From: Chlorobiales bacterium
GTDB taxonomy: Bacteria; Bacteroidota; Chlorobiia; Chlorobiales; Chlorobiaceae
Reading direction: 5' to 3'
Assembly: GCA_022360275.1 (NCBI GenBank)
Contig: JAKSDC010000029.1
Coordinates: 1-61,605, forward strand
DNA length: 61,605 nt
This document shows positions 15,823-25,027 of this stretch, in pieces (within the stretch, counting starts at the first letter, position 1; every line of letters starts with the position of its first letter). The notes under the pieces were generated by a model that had not been told where the DNA came from, searched no databases, and saw only the letters and a list, made by a program, of their open reading frames with translations. Both the position numbers and the translations under genes were made by a program.

Positions 15823-16755
15823 TCAAGAACGCTTTACAGAAAACAGTCTGCTGAAGCTCCGCATGACAAAAGCAAAAAGCAGCAGGGAGACCGTTACAAA
15901 AAGGACGGCCATGCCGATCGTTTCGTCCGTGATAACCGGGCGCTCCGAAACATCCGGGGTTTTTTCCTGTAACTGCAACACGGCAAGCGACAACAAGTTG
16001 TTGCAGAAATGAACGGTAACCGGCACAAAAAGACTTTGTGTCTTATAATATACGTAGCCCAGATACCAGCCCATAAACGTCAATGGGACAAGGTTGGCAG
16101 GGCTCAGGTGGAACAGTCCGAAAACAAAGCCCGTCAGCAAAATTCCACCGGCAGGCGAAAGAGCATCCATATAGTTTTTCTGAATGTACCCCCTGAAAAA
16201 CACTTCCTCGCAGAAAGCCGGGATCACTGCGATAACAAATGCCACAGTGAGGAACTCACTGAAAGAATCCGCTCCCGCAAGAAACATCAGAAACCGTTCG
16301 AGCCGTTGCTGATCCTCAAGAAGCCCTTCACCGAACTCTCCCAGATATGGAAGAAGATACCTTATACCTTCAATTACAACATAAATGAAAGGCTGCAGCA
16401 GTAAAACACCTATGACAGCAAGCAAAACACCGTACCCCGATACCTTGTGACCCAAACCGAGAAACTCAAGATTTTTTTTCGAAAACGGCCACCTTTCCCC
16501 GGTATGCAGTCCGGCAAGAAAGAAAACAGGCAAGACAAGCACAAAAACCTGCCCCACAACCTGCACTGTTCTGATTGCAGGAAGATCTTGCTTGTCAAAC
16601 CACGAAAAAGCGTCCCCGCTCCCTGCTTCAGGCAAAACAAGCGACATTATAGCGGCACCAAAAAGAGGGTACAGAACAAGAACAACCAGCAGGGTCGCAC
16701 TGGTCGAGTAAAAAACAAGATTTTTCTTTTTAAGGGAATGATGTATATCATTCAT
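15823..16755 (-). CDS. CPBP-family intramembrane metalloprotease
   Basis: The 310-residue protein has about eight hydrophobic segments and the three CPBP (Abi/CaaX-protease-like) motifs: FCEEVFFRGYIQ near residue 188 (EExxxR), GLFHLSP near residue 220 and a later HFCNNL motif. The family includes prenyl-protein proteases and bacterial proteins of various roles; the substrate here is unknown. It starts with an ATG at 16755 and is divergent from the glycosyltransferase locus that begins at 16989. Downstream is cdsA. Confidence 0.9.
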   Translation of the reverse strand: MNDIHHSLKKKNLVFYSTSATLLVVLVLYPLFGAAIMSLVLPEAGSGDAFSWFDKQDLPAIRTVQVVGQVFVLVLPVFFLAGLHTGERWPFSKKNLEFLGLGHKVSGYGVLLAVIGVLLLQPFIYVVIEGIRYLLPYLGEFGEGLLEDQQRLERFLMFLAGADSFSEFLTVAFVIAVIPAFCEEVFFRGYIQKNYMDALSPAGGILLTGFVFGLFHLSPANLVPLTFMGWYLGYVYYKTQSLFVPVTVHFCNNLLSLAVLQLQEKTPDVSERPVITDETIGMAVLFVTVSLLLFAFVMRSFSRLFSVKRS

Positions 16756-16988
16756 TGCATCATATCTGCTTTCACGATGAAAACCAGTGGAACGGAGATA
16801 TTTATATTCCTTTTACCTGAAACGCTCAACAAAAAACCTGCTCCTGAAGCTTTCCGGCGGAAATAATATAAAAATCGCGCAAATTGAGCCCCCCGGTCAG
16901 GAATTTTTCAATGTTCTGCCGGTTACAGTCCTTTAATGCACAAATATGGCATTTATCAGGCAAAGTTTTTCCACCTGAAGAGTTACTG
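16756..16988. other. divergent intergenic region at the start of the glycan locus
   Basis: These 233 bases separate the minus-strand CPBP gene from the first glycosyltransferase and should hold both promoters. I see no clear paired -35/-10 boxes, riboswitch or repeat. The plus-strand frame is open back to 16884, but the added residues (MSPPVRNFSMFC...) are not glycosyltransferase-like. Confidence 0.4.
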
Positions 16989-18086
16989 ATGAATATTTTA
17001 TTCATTAATTCAGCAAGAACATGGGGCGGAACCGAGAAATGGGTGCGCATGGCTGCAGAGTCCCTTTCGGCTTCGCACGAAGTCAGTCTCGTCTACCGAA
17101 GAACTGTCGTCGGAGACAACATCGCTGTCCGTAAATATCGCCTCCCCTGCATGAGCCATATTGATCTTTATTCGCTTGCCAAACTCGTCGGGATTATAAA
17201 AAAGGAAAAAATTGACATTCTGATTCCAACCAAACGCAAGGATTACGTCCTTGCAGGGCTTGCCGCCAGAATCTGCGGAACCACCAACATACTCCGCCTC
17301 GGCATTGTCCGTAGGCTGCAAATACCGATTGTTCACAGACTCATCTATAACACGCTAGCTGACGGCATTATAGTCAACGCAGAAAAAACAAAGCGGACTC
17401 TTTTGCAAGCCCGATATATGCAAAAAGCCCAGATCAAGGTCATCTACAATGGCCTGGACACGCATAAAATCGATCAACGGAGTGTTCCAGCTATCGAAAA
17501 GCCGTTTCCATTCACGGTCACTGCACTGGGCACACTGACACATCGCAAAGGTTTCGATTTTTTGATACGGAGCTTTAGCCAGTTTTTAAAAAGTTTTCCG
17601 GACGCAGATGCAGGCCTGGTCATCATCGGAGAAGGCCCGAAAAAAGAAGAGTTGATATCGCTTGCCGAGACCCTCGGCATCAGAAGCCGTGCTGTCTTTC
17701 CCGGTTTTCTTCAAAATCCCTACCCATATCTTGCCGCAAGCGATGTATTTGCCATGACATCAACCAATGAAGGCATCTCTAACGCCCTGCTGGAAGCAAT
17801 GTACCTCGGTAACGCTCCGATCAGCACCAGAGCAGGGGGCTCGGAAGAGGTAATCACTGACGAAGAAAACGGTCTCTTAGTAGATTATGGAGATGAAGAA
17901 AGGCTTGCTGAAATAATCGGAAGACTTTATGTTGACCGACAACTCACTGCAACCATTGCCAGGAAAGCATACCAAGATGTCACTAGAAAATTTTCCCTTC
18001 AGAGAATGAAGGATGAATTAAGCAGTTTCTGCACTGAAATACAAAACAGAAAACCCACTAAGGGTAACGCCGAAGTTCCTCGATAA
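16989..18086 (+). CDS. GT4-family glycosyltransferase 1
   Basis: This GT-B fold enzyme of 365 residues transfers a sugar from a nucleotide donor, presumably in LPS core or O-chain assembly at the inner membrane. The N-terminus MNILFINSARTWGGTEKW carries the Gly-rich acceptor-side loop. The C-terminal half shows GEGPKKEELISLAE and the donor-binding E-x7-E motif in EGISNALLEAMY. I chose the ATG at 16989, which matches the starts of the paralogues at 19554 and 20633. Its last 29 bases overlap the 3' end of an antisense YrbL-like gene. Donor and acceptor cannot be named. Confidence 0.92.
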   Translation: MNILFINSARTWGGTEKWVRMAAESLSASHEVSLVYRRTVVGDNIAVRKYRLPCMSHIDLYSLAKLVGIIKKEKIDILIPTKRKDYVLAGLAARICGTTNILRLGIVRRLQIPIVHRLIYNTLADGIIVNAEKTKRTLLQARYMQKAQIKVIYNGLDTHKIDQRSVPAIEKPFPFTVTALGTLTHRKGFDFLIRSFSQFLKSFPDADAGLVIIGEGPKKEELISLAETLGIRSRAVFPGFLQNPYPYLAASDVFAMTSTNEGISNALLEAMYLGNAPISTRAGGSEEVITDEENGLLVDYGDEERLAEIIGRLYVDRQLTATIARKAYQDVTRKFSLQRMKDELSSFCTEIQNRKPTKGNAEVPR

Positions 18087-18675
18087 TTTTCACCAGACGG
18101 TCATTATTCCCATAATCCCGCATTAGTCGTTTCTCAAACGTGTACCATTTGCGTTTGATAACCCTTTTTGCAAGAAACCCCAGATAATCAGCAGTTGGAA
18201 GAAACTGATTATTACCAATGCTGTCTATAAGCACGATGCGCCCTTCGTCCGCTGAAACTTTCTGATACACCACATTATAATCGAGAAGAGAGAAAATCTG
18301 AATCTTCTGATCGATTAGAAAATGACGAAAGGAAAAAAAAGCTTCTCTCATTTTCCTGTAATCGATACGTTCATACTCATGCAGCAAATAATAACGCAGG
18401 GTGCTGGAAACAGAACCATCAGCATCGCGGATCAGTCTGAACACATACCCAGTACCTCTATCGGTATCAACTTTGCCGTAATACTCACTCAGCATATCCC
18501 AAGAAATCCCCCTGCGTTCGAAACGTTTCAAAAAAGTAATTTCCCTGAGTGTTACCTTGTCACGAGGTTTTTTGTCCACCTTAATGCATAACCACTCTTT
18601 GTCAGGATGACGAAAACAGTATCTGGTTACCCCCTGGCCGATAAGCAGGTTATTATCAAGCTTAATCGAGGCCAT
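18058..18675 (-). CDS. YrbL-like kinase-fold protein 1
   Basis: The 205-residue protein matches the YrbL family (PhoP regulatory network protein in E. coli) along its length: LLIGQGVTRYCFRHPDKEWLCIKV at the N-terminus (Gly-rich loop and Lys of a kinase N-lobe), then GTGYVFRLIRDADGSVSSTL, and the C-lobe pair LLDYNVVYQ and VLIDSIGNNQFLP. The last string parallels VCDNIGE of E. coli YrbL as I recall it. A canonical HRD-type aspartate five residues before the Asn is not evident, so activity is uncertain. The gene is antisense within the glycosyltransferase locus and forms a tandem pair with 18735-19361. A role in modifying LPS core sugars is inference. Confidence 0.82.
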   Translation of the reverse strand: MASIKLDNNLLIGQGVTRYCFRHPDKEWLCIKVDKKPRDKVTLREITFLKRFERRGISWDMLSEYYGKVDTDRGTGYVFRLIRDADGSVSSTLRYYLLHEYERIDYRKMREAFFSFRHFLIDQKIQIFSLLDYNVVYQKVSADEGRIVLIDSIGNNQFLPTADYLGFLAKRVIKRKWYTFEKRLMRDYGNNDRLVKIIEELRRYP

Positions 18676-18734
18676 AATGCATGCTCCCCTTACCTCTAAT
18701 TTCGGCTGAATTGAGAACGAGCTTATAATCCATA

Positions 18735-19361
18735 TCAGATCACCATTTCATGTAGACGCATAAATATCCGATAGACTTTCTGATCACATGAAAACCGTCT
18801 CATCATTGCTTTTTCAAAATTGGACCATTTACGACGCACGACCTTTCTTGCATGGGAGTTCAGGAAAAAAGACATTGGTAGTAACTGGTTGTTTCCTATT
18901 CCATCAATCAGAATAACCTTTCCGTTACCATGATGGCTTATCTGAAAAACCATATTATGAGCCTCAAGAAGGGTAACAGTTATACCATGCCTGATCATGT
19001 ATTCTTTAAGACATGCCATTCCTGCAAAAAGATCATTCAGGAGCTTTTCATCCTCAGATGTCTTGAGATAGTAGGTGACCGACCGGGATATTTTTCCATC
19101 AAAATCACGCGCAAGCCCAAAAACATAACCCACCCCGGAGTTCGTCTTCATTCTACCATGGTACGGCGCTATCATGTCGACAAGTATACCCTGCCGTGAA
19201 TATCGTTTGTAATACCGAATCTCCTTGGCTGTATGTCTATGCTTTCTGTCAAGATCTAATTTGATACACTTGGTTTCGTCATGAGGGTGAATGTAGCATA
19301 TGCGCTTTGACCCCCTACCAACAAACAGGCTGTCATCCAGTTCCACCATCTCTTTTGCCAT
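18735..19361 (-). CDS. YrbL-like kinase-fold protein 2
   Basis: This 208-residue paralogue of the neighbouring YrbL-like protein shares SLFVGRGSKRICYIHPHDETKCIKL at the N-terminus, NSGVGYVFGLARDFDGK in the middle, and VILIDGIGNNQLLP plus RKVVRRKWSNFEKAMM near the end. The two are clearly related but diverged, so the duplication is not recent. It is transcribed first of the pair, 59 bases upstream of the other, and is divergent from the glycosyltransferase at 19554 across a 192-base spacer. Function is unknown beyond the kinase-like fold. Confidence 0.82.
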   Translation of the reverse strand: MAKEMVELDDSLFVGRGSKRICYIHPHDETKCIKLDLDRKHRHTAKEIRYYKRYSRQGILVDMIAPYHGRMKTNSGVGYVFGLARDFDGKISRSVTYYLKTSEDEKLLNDLFAGMACLKEYMIRHGITVTLLEAHNMVFQISHHGNGKVILIDGIGNNQLLPMSFFLNSHARKVVRRKWSNFEKAMMRRFSCDQKVYRIFMRLHEMVI

Positions 19362-19553
19362 AAAGATCGTCCTGCCGTATGTCGTTTTCTTTTAACATGC
19401 TTATTTAACATTCATGTAACAAAAAAGAAAAAATCTTTTTTTCATCCTAAACTTGCTGCAATGATTACCTTGAACATGGTGGCTCACAGAATAGTGTTCC
19501 TGATTCTTATAATTACATACTCGTATCGGCCCGCTCCAGCATAATCACAACAG

Positions 19554-20636
19554 ATGAATTTTCTTTTTCTTAATTCAGCCCGAAGAGGGTGGGGCGGCAA
19601 TGAAAAATCGGTTAAACTTGTTGCTGAAGCACTGTCGCAGGAGCATACGGTAATTGTTGGCTTCCGTGCCCCTCATATTGGAGCACGTTTCAAAACACAT
19701 ACCCGCAAACTGCCGTTCCTTTTTGAACTGGACCTCTACACTATCGCTTCATTGGTCCGGATCGTCCGGAAACACCGCATCGAAATCATTATCTCCTCAA
19801 AGCGCAAAGATTACGCCATTGGAGGTATTGTTGCACGCATTTGCAGGATTAAAAATATCATCTGGCTTGGAGCGAACCGGAAATTAAAAAACACCTGCTT
19901 CAACAACCTGATTTACAAAAAGCTTGCAGACGGCATTATCGTCAATGCGCGTCAAATCAGAAATACTCTGTTTGAGTCCCCGTTTGTGCAGGAGCAGAAC
20001 ATCCGGGTCATTTACAACGGCATCGATACAGAATCGCTTAAAAAGGCTCTAAGAGAGCATCGGCAAAAAGTTTCGACCGTTAGAGACTTTACTATCACCG
20101 CCATGGGACGTATTGACCGGAACAAGGGTTTCGACTTTCTTATCAGAAGCTTTGCTCGCTTTGTGTCGGCCAACGGGGGAATCAAAGCAAAGCTCGTCAT
20201 TATCGGAAACGGACCGTTTAAAAAACAATATGAACTGCTGGCAAAAAAGCTTGGCATCGATTCAGTGGTCCGGTTTACCGGTTTTCTTGACGATCCGTTC
20301 CTTGAGCTCTGTACATCTGAGGTTTATGCGTCGACCTCGATGTCGGAAGGCTTATCGATCGCACTCCTTGAAGCCATGTACCTTTACAACGTACCGGTAA
20401 GCACCTATGCAGGGGGTGGGGTAAAAGAAATTATTGAAAACGGAGTAAACGGCTTCCTTTTCAACTACGGTGACGAAGAAGCACTTGCGGATATCTTTCT
20501 GAAACTTTACCGTGACGCCCACCTTTGCCAAAACCTTGTCGTTCAAGCCCATACCTCTGTTGCCGATCGTTATCGTATGCAGAAAGTTCTCGATGAAATC
20601 ATAGATTTCTGCCGTATAACCCGAAAAAGCCAATGA
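19554..20636 (+). CDS. GT4-family glycosyltransferase 2
   Basis: This 360-residue GT-B glycosyltransferase is a close relative of the one at 16989 (MNFLFLNSARRGWGGNEKSV against MNILFINSARTWGGTEKWV). It has the nucleotide-binding half with GNGPFKKQYELLAKKLGI and the E-x7-E motif in EGLSIALLEAMYLYN. Both share the IDILIPTKRKDYVLAG / IEIIISSKRKDYAIGG segment, so the pair arose by duplication and later flanked the two YrbL genes. Its stop overlaps the start of the next glycosyltransferase by 4 bases, indicating translational coupling. Confidence 0.92.
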   Translation: MNFLFLNSARRGWGGNEKSVKLVAEALSQEHTVIVGFRAPHIGARFKTHTRKLPFLFELDLYTIASLVRIVRKHRIEIIISSKRKDYAIGGIVARICRIKNIIWLGANRKLKNTCFNNLIYKKLADGIIVNARQIRNTLFESPFVQEQNIRVIYNGIDTESLKKALREHRQKVSTVRDFTITAMGRIDRNKGFDFLIRSFARFVSANGGIKAKLVIIGNGPFKKQYELLAKKLGIDSVVRFTGFLDDPFLELCTSEVYASTSMSEGLSIALLEAMYLYNVPVSTYAGGGVKEIIENGVNGFLFNYGDEEALADIFLKLYRDAHLCQNLVVQAHTSVADRYRMQKVLDEIIDFCRITRKSQ

Positions 20637-21721
20637 ATATCCTGTTTATCAATTCAATAGGAAAAGACAAGTTCGGCGGAGGAGAAAAATGGATGGTCAA
20701 TGCCGCATCAAGCCTTTCCGCCCGCGATCACAACGTCATGCTAGCCAGCAAAAAAAATTCCCGCACTCTCCAATACGCAGAAAAAAAAGGGGTTAAAACT
20801 TATGTTATCGAAATCCATTCAGACATCAGTCCCGTCAAAACTTTTCTGATTGCTCGCTGGCTGAAACAACACCAGATAGATATTCTCATCTGCAACCTCA
20901 ATAAAGATGTCAGGGTCGCAGGTTTAGCCGCAAGAATTGCCGGAACACCGGTAGTTCTGGCTCGTCATGGCATGCTGCTGTGCAGTAGAAAATGGAAGCA
21001 CAGACTAACACTGACCAAGCTCACCGATGGCATCATCACCAACAGCAAAACCATTCAGGAAACCTATGCCGGATATGGATGGTTCCCAAAAGATTTCGTC
21101 AAGGTCATTTACAACGGTATCGTCATTCCGGAACATGTCGAACAGGTTGATTTCTCCTGCCGTTTTCCGGGAAAGAAAATCATTTACAGCGCCGGTAGAC
21201 TTTCAGAACAAAAAGGGTTCAACTATCTGATCGAAGCTGCGCAAATTCTGCATAAAAAACGTAACGATCTTGTATTTTGTGTTTCCGGTGAAGGAAAACT
21301 TGCGTCAGAATTAAAAACGCAGGCAGCTAATGCCGGGTTGAAAGACTCGTTTGTTTTCGAGGGTTTCACCCCGGACATTTACCCGTACCTGAAAGGGTGC
21401 GACTTGTTCGTTCTTGCCTCTCTTTTCGAAGGCATGCCGAATGTTGTCATGGAAGCCATGGCCATAGGCAGACCGGTGATCGCTGCTGATGTCAACGGTG
21501 CAAGAGAACTGATGGAAGATGGCAAAACCGGCCTGATTGTACCCCCTGCTGATCCAATTGTACTCGCAAGTGCCATCGATTCGCTCATTGACAATTCCGA
21601 AAAGCTGCAAGTATTTGGAAAGGCCGGCAAAAAAAGGGTGGCGCGACACTTCACAATGCAGCAAATGACAGATAACCTTGAAACATTCTTACGCTTAAAA
21701 CTGGAAACAACAAGGCGATGA
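20633..21721 (+). CDS. GT4-family glycosyltransferase 3
   Basis: The third GT4 enzyme of the locus (362 residues) starts MNILFINSIGKDKFGGGEKW and carries YSAGRLSEQKGFNYLIEAA, GEGKLASELK and the E-x7-E motif in EGMPNVVMEAMA. It overlaps both neighbours by 4 bases (ATGA junctions), so it belongs to a tight operon of three genes with the heptosyltransferase-like gene. Its expected site of action is the cytoplasmic face of the inner membrane, in stepwise core or repeat-unit assembly; sugar specificity is not readable. Confidence 0.93.
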   Translation: MNILFINSIGKDKFGGGEKWMVNAASSLSARDHNVMLASKKNSRTLQYAEKKGVKTYVIEIHSDISPVKTFLIARWLKQHQIDILICNLNKDVRVAGLAARIAGTPVVLARHGMLLCSRKWKHRLTLTKLTDGIITNSKTIQETYAGYGWFPKDFVKVIYNGIVIPEHVEQVDFSCRFPGKKIIYSAGRLSEQKGFNYLIEAAQILHKKRNDLVFCVSGEGKLASELKTQAANAGLKDSFVFEGFTPDIYPYLKGCDLFVLASLFEGMPNVVMEAMAIGRPVIAADVNGARELMEDGKTGLIVPPADPIVLASAIDSLIDNSEKLQVFGKAGKKRVARHFTMQQMTDNLETFLRLKLETTRR

Positions 21722-22779
21722 GCAGGGAAAAAAAAGACTGGAAAAAAAAACGCCGTTTCCGCCAGGCTTTTGCCAGAATCCTGCAGAAGCTTTTCAACCG
21801 ACCACTTTTATCGCCACCCTACACCGGCCCCCTTAGCACCATTGCCATCCTTGCACAGGAAAGGTACGGCGACGCTATCTTGCTCACCCCTCTCCTGAAA
21901 ACCTTCAAAAAAGAATTTCCGGAAACGGCCGTTCATCTCGTTACTTTCAGCAAAGCGGTCACTACTTTTTTCAAAAGCGACCCCAATATCACGACAATTC
22001 ATTATGCAAAAGGAAATCAGATAACATACTTCAACGGCATCCTCAGTCAAAAATTCGATGTACTTTTCAACACCAAGGATCACCCGTCAACAAACTTTCT
22101 CCTTCAATCGCTCATTATTCGAGCTAGATGTAAGATGGGAGTCCACGATGAATTCCATACAGGCCTGTTTGATTTTTTTGTCGACGCCGATTTTCATACT
22201 CATATCGCCCAAAAAAACTGTGCGCTACTTAAACTACTCGGCAAAGAAATACCAGCACTATCCTGTCGACCCTATATCCCTCCGATGCCTGTTTCTGAAA
22301 AAATCAGATCATTTACAGCTACGCTTAAGCCCCAAGCCGTCTCAGGAATAAATCTCAGCGCTGGCGGAAAAAACCGTTACTGGACGGAAAAAAAATGGTC
22401 GGAAATCATCTCGTCGCATCCTACTTATCTTTTTCTTATTGTCTCAACCCCTCGTGATCTTGACAAAAAAAAACGTCTGGAACAACATCATCACAATGTA
22501 ATCCCGTCTCCTTCTACAAAAAACCTTCTTGAAGCAGGCATGATAGTTGAAAGACTTAAGGTTCTGCTCACCCCAGATACAGCAATGGTCCATGTAGCCT
22601 CATGCTATAATGTCCCAGTTATCGGTCTGTATGGTCAAGCATTTCAGGACCAGACACGTTTCGGACCGTTTCTTATCCAAAATAAGATGGTAATTTCACC
22701 CACAGCGCAAGTTCAGGATATAGCTGTCACCTCTGTTGCTAATGCATTGAGGGAGTTCCTGGAAAACACCACATCATGA
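21718..22779 (+). CDS. GT9-family glycosyltransferase (heptosyltransferase-like)
   Basis: The 353-residue protein has the GT9 layout of ADP-heptose:LPS heptosyltransferases: an N-terminal ERYGDAILLTPLLKTFKKEFP segment, a middle GINLSAGGKNRYWTEKKW segment, and the C-terminal donor site VLLTPDTAMVHVASCYNVPVI with the conserved Asp and His. A basic, Lys/Arg-rich N-terminus (residues 2-30) suggests membrane association. rfaE2, which makes the ADP-heptose donor precursor, lies about 9 kb downstream and supports a heptose donor, though this remains inference. It starts 4 bases inside the preceding gene. Confidence 0.9.
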   Translation: MSREKKDWKKKRRFRQAFARILQKLFNRPLLSPPYTGPLSTIAILAQERYGDAILLTPLLKTFKKEFPETAVHLVTFSKAVTTFFKSDPNITTIHYAKGNQITYFNGILSQKFDVLFNTKDHPSTNFLLQSLIIRARCKMGVHDEFHTGLFDFFVDADFHTHIAQKNCALLKLLGKEIPALSCRPYIPPMPVSEKIRSFTATLKPQAVSGINLSAGGKNRYWTEKKWSEIISSHPTYLFLIVSTPRDLDKKKRLEQHHHNVIPSPSTKNLLEAGMIVERLKVLLTPDTAMVHVASCYNVPVIGLYGQAFQDQTRFGPFLIQNKMVISPTAQVQDIAVTSVANALREFLENTTS

Positions 22780-22903
22780 GGCCCTGCAGAGAAAGTCCAA
22801 CTAAAGCATAAAACAGAAAAAAGTACTACCTTGCATGTTATAAGTTAAAAGACGCTACTTATATTTGTCGTTCATGCCGTTATACCAATAAAACATAACC
22901 TTC

Positions 22904-23902
22904 ATGAAACCACTGGTTAGCGTTCTTATGCCGGTGTACAACGGAGAAAAACATCTTTCCGATGCAGTTAAAAGCATTCTTTGGCAAACCTATCATAATT
23001 TTGAATTCCTCATCATGGATGACGGTTCTACAGATAATAGCGTAAGTATAGTAGAATCATATAAAGACCTGCGCATAAAACTGCATCGTTCAAAAAGCAA
23101 TTCCGGCATAGCAAAAACACTCAACAGAGGTATTGATCTTGCTCAGGGAAAGTATATTGCAAGAATGGATTGTGATGACATCAGTCATCCAGACAGGCTT
23201 TTGCGACAAGTAACATTTCTTGAACAATATCATGACACAGGGGTCCTCGGCTCAGGCATTCAGAAACTCAAAGGAGACCGTTCAGGAAGAAAAAAACATT
23301 GGCCTGAAAGCGATGCTGCAATAAAAATAAACCTCCTTTTCCAGAATCCAGTGTTTCACCCGACCGTTATATTGAGAAAATCAATACTTAATAATACCAA
23401 GTATCCTGAAACAATGCGCTATTCGCAAGACTACGGATTATGGGTTATGCTTGCTACTGTCACTCAGTTTGCGAACCTTCCGGAGGCTTTGTTACAATAC
23501 AGAACCCACCCAGACCAGGTAACGAAAACAAAAGCGCAGCAACAGGCAGATAGTGCAAGAATAGCAAGGGAGTACTATCTGAAAACCTTATTTCCTGATG
23601 TCACGGAAAAAGAGCTCATACTTCATCACAGAATCTCCGAAAGAGACAGAGAAATAAATCTTATAGAAACAGCGGCATGGCTGGAAAAAATAATTTCACT
23701 TAACGACAAGGCCAAGGCTTTTCCTACAGAAATCCTTCAGGAGATCATGGCGAGAAAGTGGTGGAATTGCTGCAAAAACAGCACTAACAATGGCGCGTAT
23801 ATATGGAGAACCTATAATCAATGCTCTCTAAGCAAAATTAAAACAGATGAGCCAAAACATACAGCAAAATACGTCATCAAATGGTTGATCAATAAGCATT
23901 AG
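22904..23902 (+). CDS. GT2-family glycosyltransferase 1
   Basis: A GT-A fold enzyme of 332 residues. The N-terminal domain shows LMPVYNGEKHLSDAVKSI, the LIMDDGSTDNS nucleotide-binding motif and YIARMDCDDISHPDRL with the DxD-like MDCDD. The C-terminal part (residues 230-330) is helical and less conserved. It probably adds a hexose to LPS or another surface glycan. A 124-base spacer without recognisable elements separates it from the GT9 gene. Base composition becomes visibly A+T-richer from here to about 28.8 kb. Confidence 0.92.
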   Translation: MKPLVSVLMPVYNGEKHLSDAVKSILWQTYHNFEFLIMDDGSTDNSVSIVESYKDLRIKLHRSKSNSGIAKTLNRGIDLAQGKYIARMDCDDISHPDRLLRQVTFLEQYHDTGVLGSGIQKLKGDRSGRKKHWPESDAAIKINLLFQNPVFHPTVILRKSILNNTKYPETMRYSQDYGLWVMLATVTQFANLPEALLQYRTHPDQVTKTKAQQQADSARIAREYYLKTLFPDVTEKELILHHRISERDREINLIETAAWLEKIISLNDKAKAFPTEILQEIMARKWWNCCKNSTNNGAYIWRTYNQCSLSKIKTDEPKHTAKYVIKWLINKH

Positions 23903-23913
23903 AGCCAAGAAAT

Positions 23914-25011
23914 ATGAATTTAGCTCTCTTTTTTTCAAAAAATGTATCCCTGAAAACATGGCTCGAGACAGGGATGTTCGACCGGGAAATAGCTTTGTAC
24001 AAAAAACACGAAGAAAAAGGAATCAACTCATCGTTTATCACTTATGACAAAGAAATAGATGTTTCTATTTCAAGCAAAATTTCAAGTATTACAATATTGC
24101 ATAACCGTTTTCATCTATCCGCAAACAACTACCACCGTCTCTGTCCATTATTGCACACAAAAGCCCTAAAAAATACAGATATAATAAAGACCAATCAAAT
24201 TTCAGGGTCACTAGCCGCAGTAAGAGCCGCTCATCTATTCAAAAAACCTCTTGTAGCAAGATGCGGGTATATGCACTCTGAATTTTCGATCCGGGAAAGT
24301 GGCGCAAAATCAAGAAAAACAAAAAGAAAACTGGCAGCTGAGCACCGACTGTTCACAAATGCGGACGCAATCATTGTAACAACGAATTCAATGAAAAAAA
24401 GCATAGTCAATCGACTACCCGGAGTGGAGCATAAAATAACAGTCATTCCAAACTATGTAGATACCCAATTATTCAAGCCGAAAAAAACACAAAAAGAATA
24501 TGACGTGATTTTCATCGGCAGATTTTCAGAACAAAAAAACTTACATTCATTACTGGAAACAGTAACGCAACTTAACTGCAAAACCCTTATCATTGGGAAT
24601 GGGTCAAATGCCCAAAAACTGCACAATCAATATCCGTCAGAACAAATTCACTGGCTCGGCAATATGCCTAACAGTCATCTTCCCGATTATATCAACAAGG
24701 CAAAAGTGTTTGTACTTCCGTCACATTACGAAGGACATCCAAAAACCCTGATTGAAGCCATGTCTTGCGGCTCAGCCATTGTTGGTTCTGATGCCCCCGG
24801 CATACGAGAAGTAATATCACACAACAATACCGGCCTTTTAACCAAAAACGACCCGGCAAGCCTATTGAGCCCGATCAGTCGCCTCCTTAAAGACCCTGCG
24901 ATGATGAACCAATTAGGGCAACAGGCAAGACGTTTTGCTGTAAATAACTATAGCCTTGAGGTACTGGCAGAGAAGGAATATCAATTATTTAAAAAACTTA
25001 TACAATATTAA
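23914..25011 (+). CDS. GT4-family glycosyltransferase 4
   Basis: This 365-residue GT-B enzyme has a diverged N-terminal half (MNLALFFSKNVSLKTWLETG) and a typical GT4 C-terminal half with VIFIGRFSEQKNLHSLLETV, the GNMPNSHLPDYINKAKVFVLPS segment and the E-x7-E motif in EGHPKTLIEAMSC. The start is the ATG at 23914, 11 bases after the stop of the GT2 gene. The DUF6492-type gene follows closely. It lies in the A+T-rich part of the locus. Confidence 0.92.
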   Translation: MNLALFFSKNVSLKTWLETGMFDREIALYKKHEEKGINSSFITYDKEIDVSISSKISSITILHNRFHLSANNYHRLCPLLHTKALKNTDIIKTNQISGSLAAVRAAHLFKKPLVARCGYMHSEFSIRESGAKSRKTKRKLAAEHRLFTNADAIIVTTNSMKKSIVNRLPGVEHKITVIPNYVDTQLFKPKKTQKEYDVIFIGRFSEQKNLHSLLETVTQLNCKTLIIGNGSNAQKLHNQYPSEQIHWLGNMPNSHLPDYINKAKVFVLPSHYEGHPKTLIEAMSCGSAIVGSDAPGIREVISHNNTGLLTKNDPASLLSPISRLLKDPAMMNQLGQQARRFAVNNYSLEVLAEKEYQLFKKLIQY

Positions 25012-25027
25012 TTCTGTACTAAAAAAC

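Noticed and set aside
22780..22903. RNase P or other structural RNA in the GT9-GT2 spacer
   Set aside because: A GAGAAAGTCCAAC string was noticed, but there is no further match to RNase P RNA and the spacer is only 124 bases.
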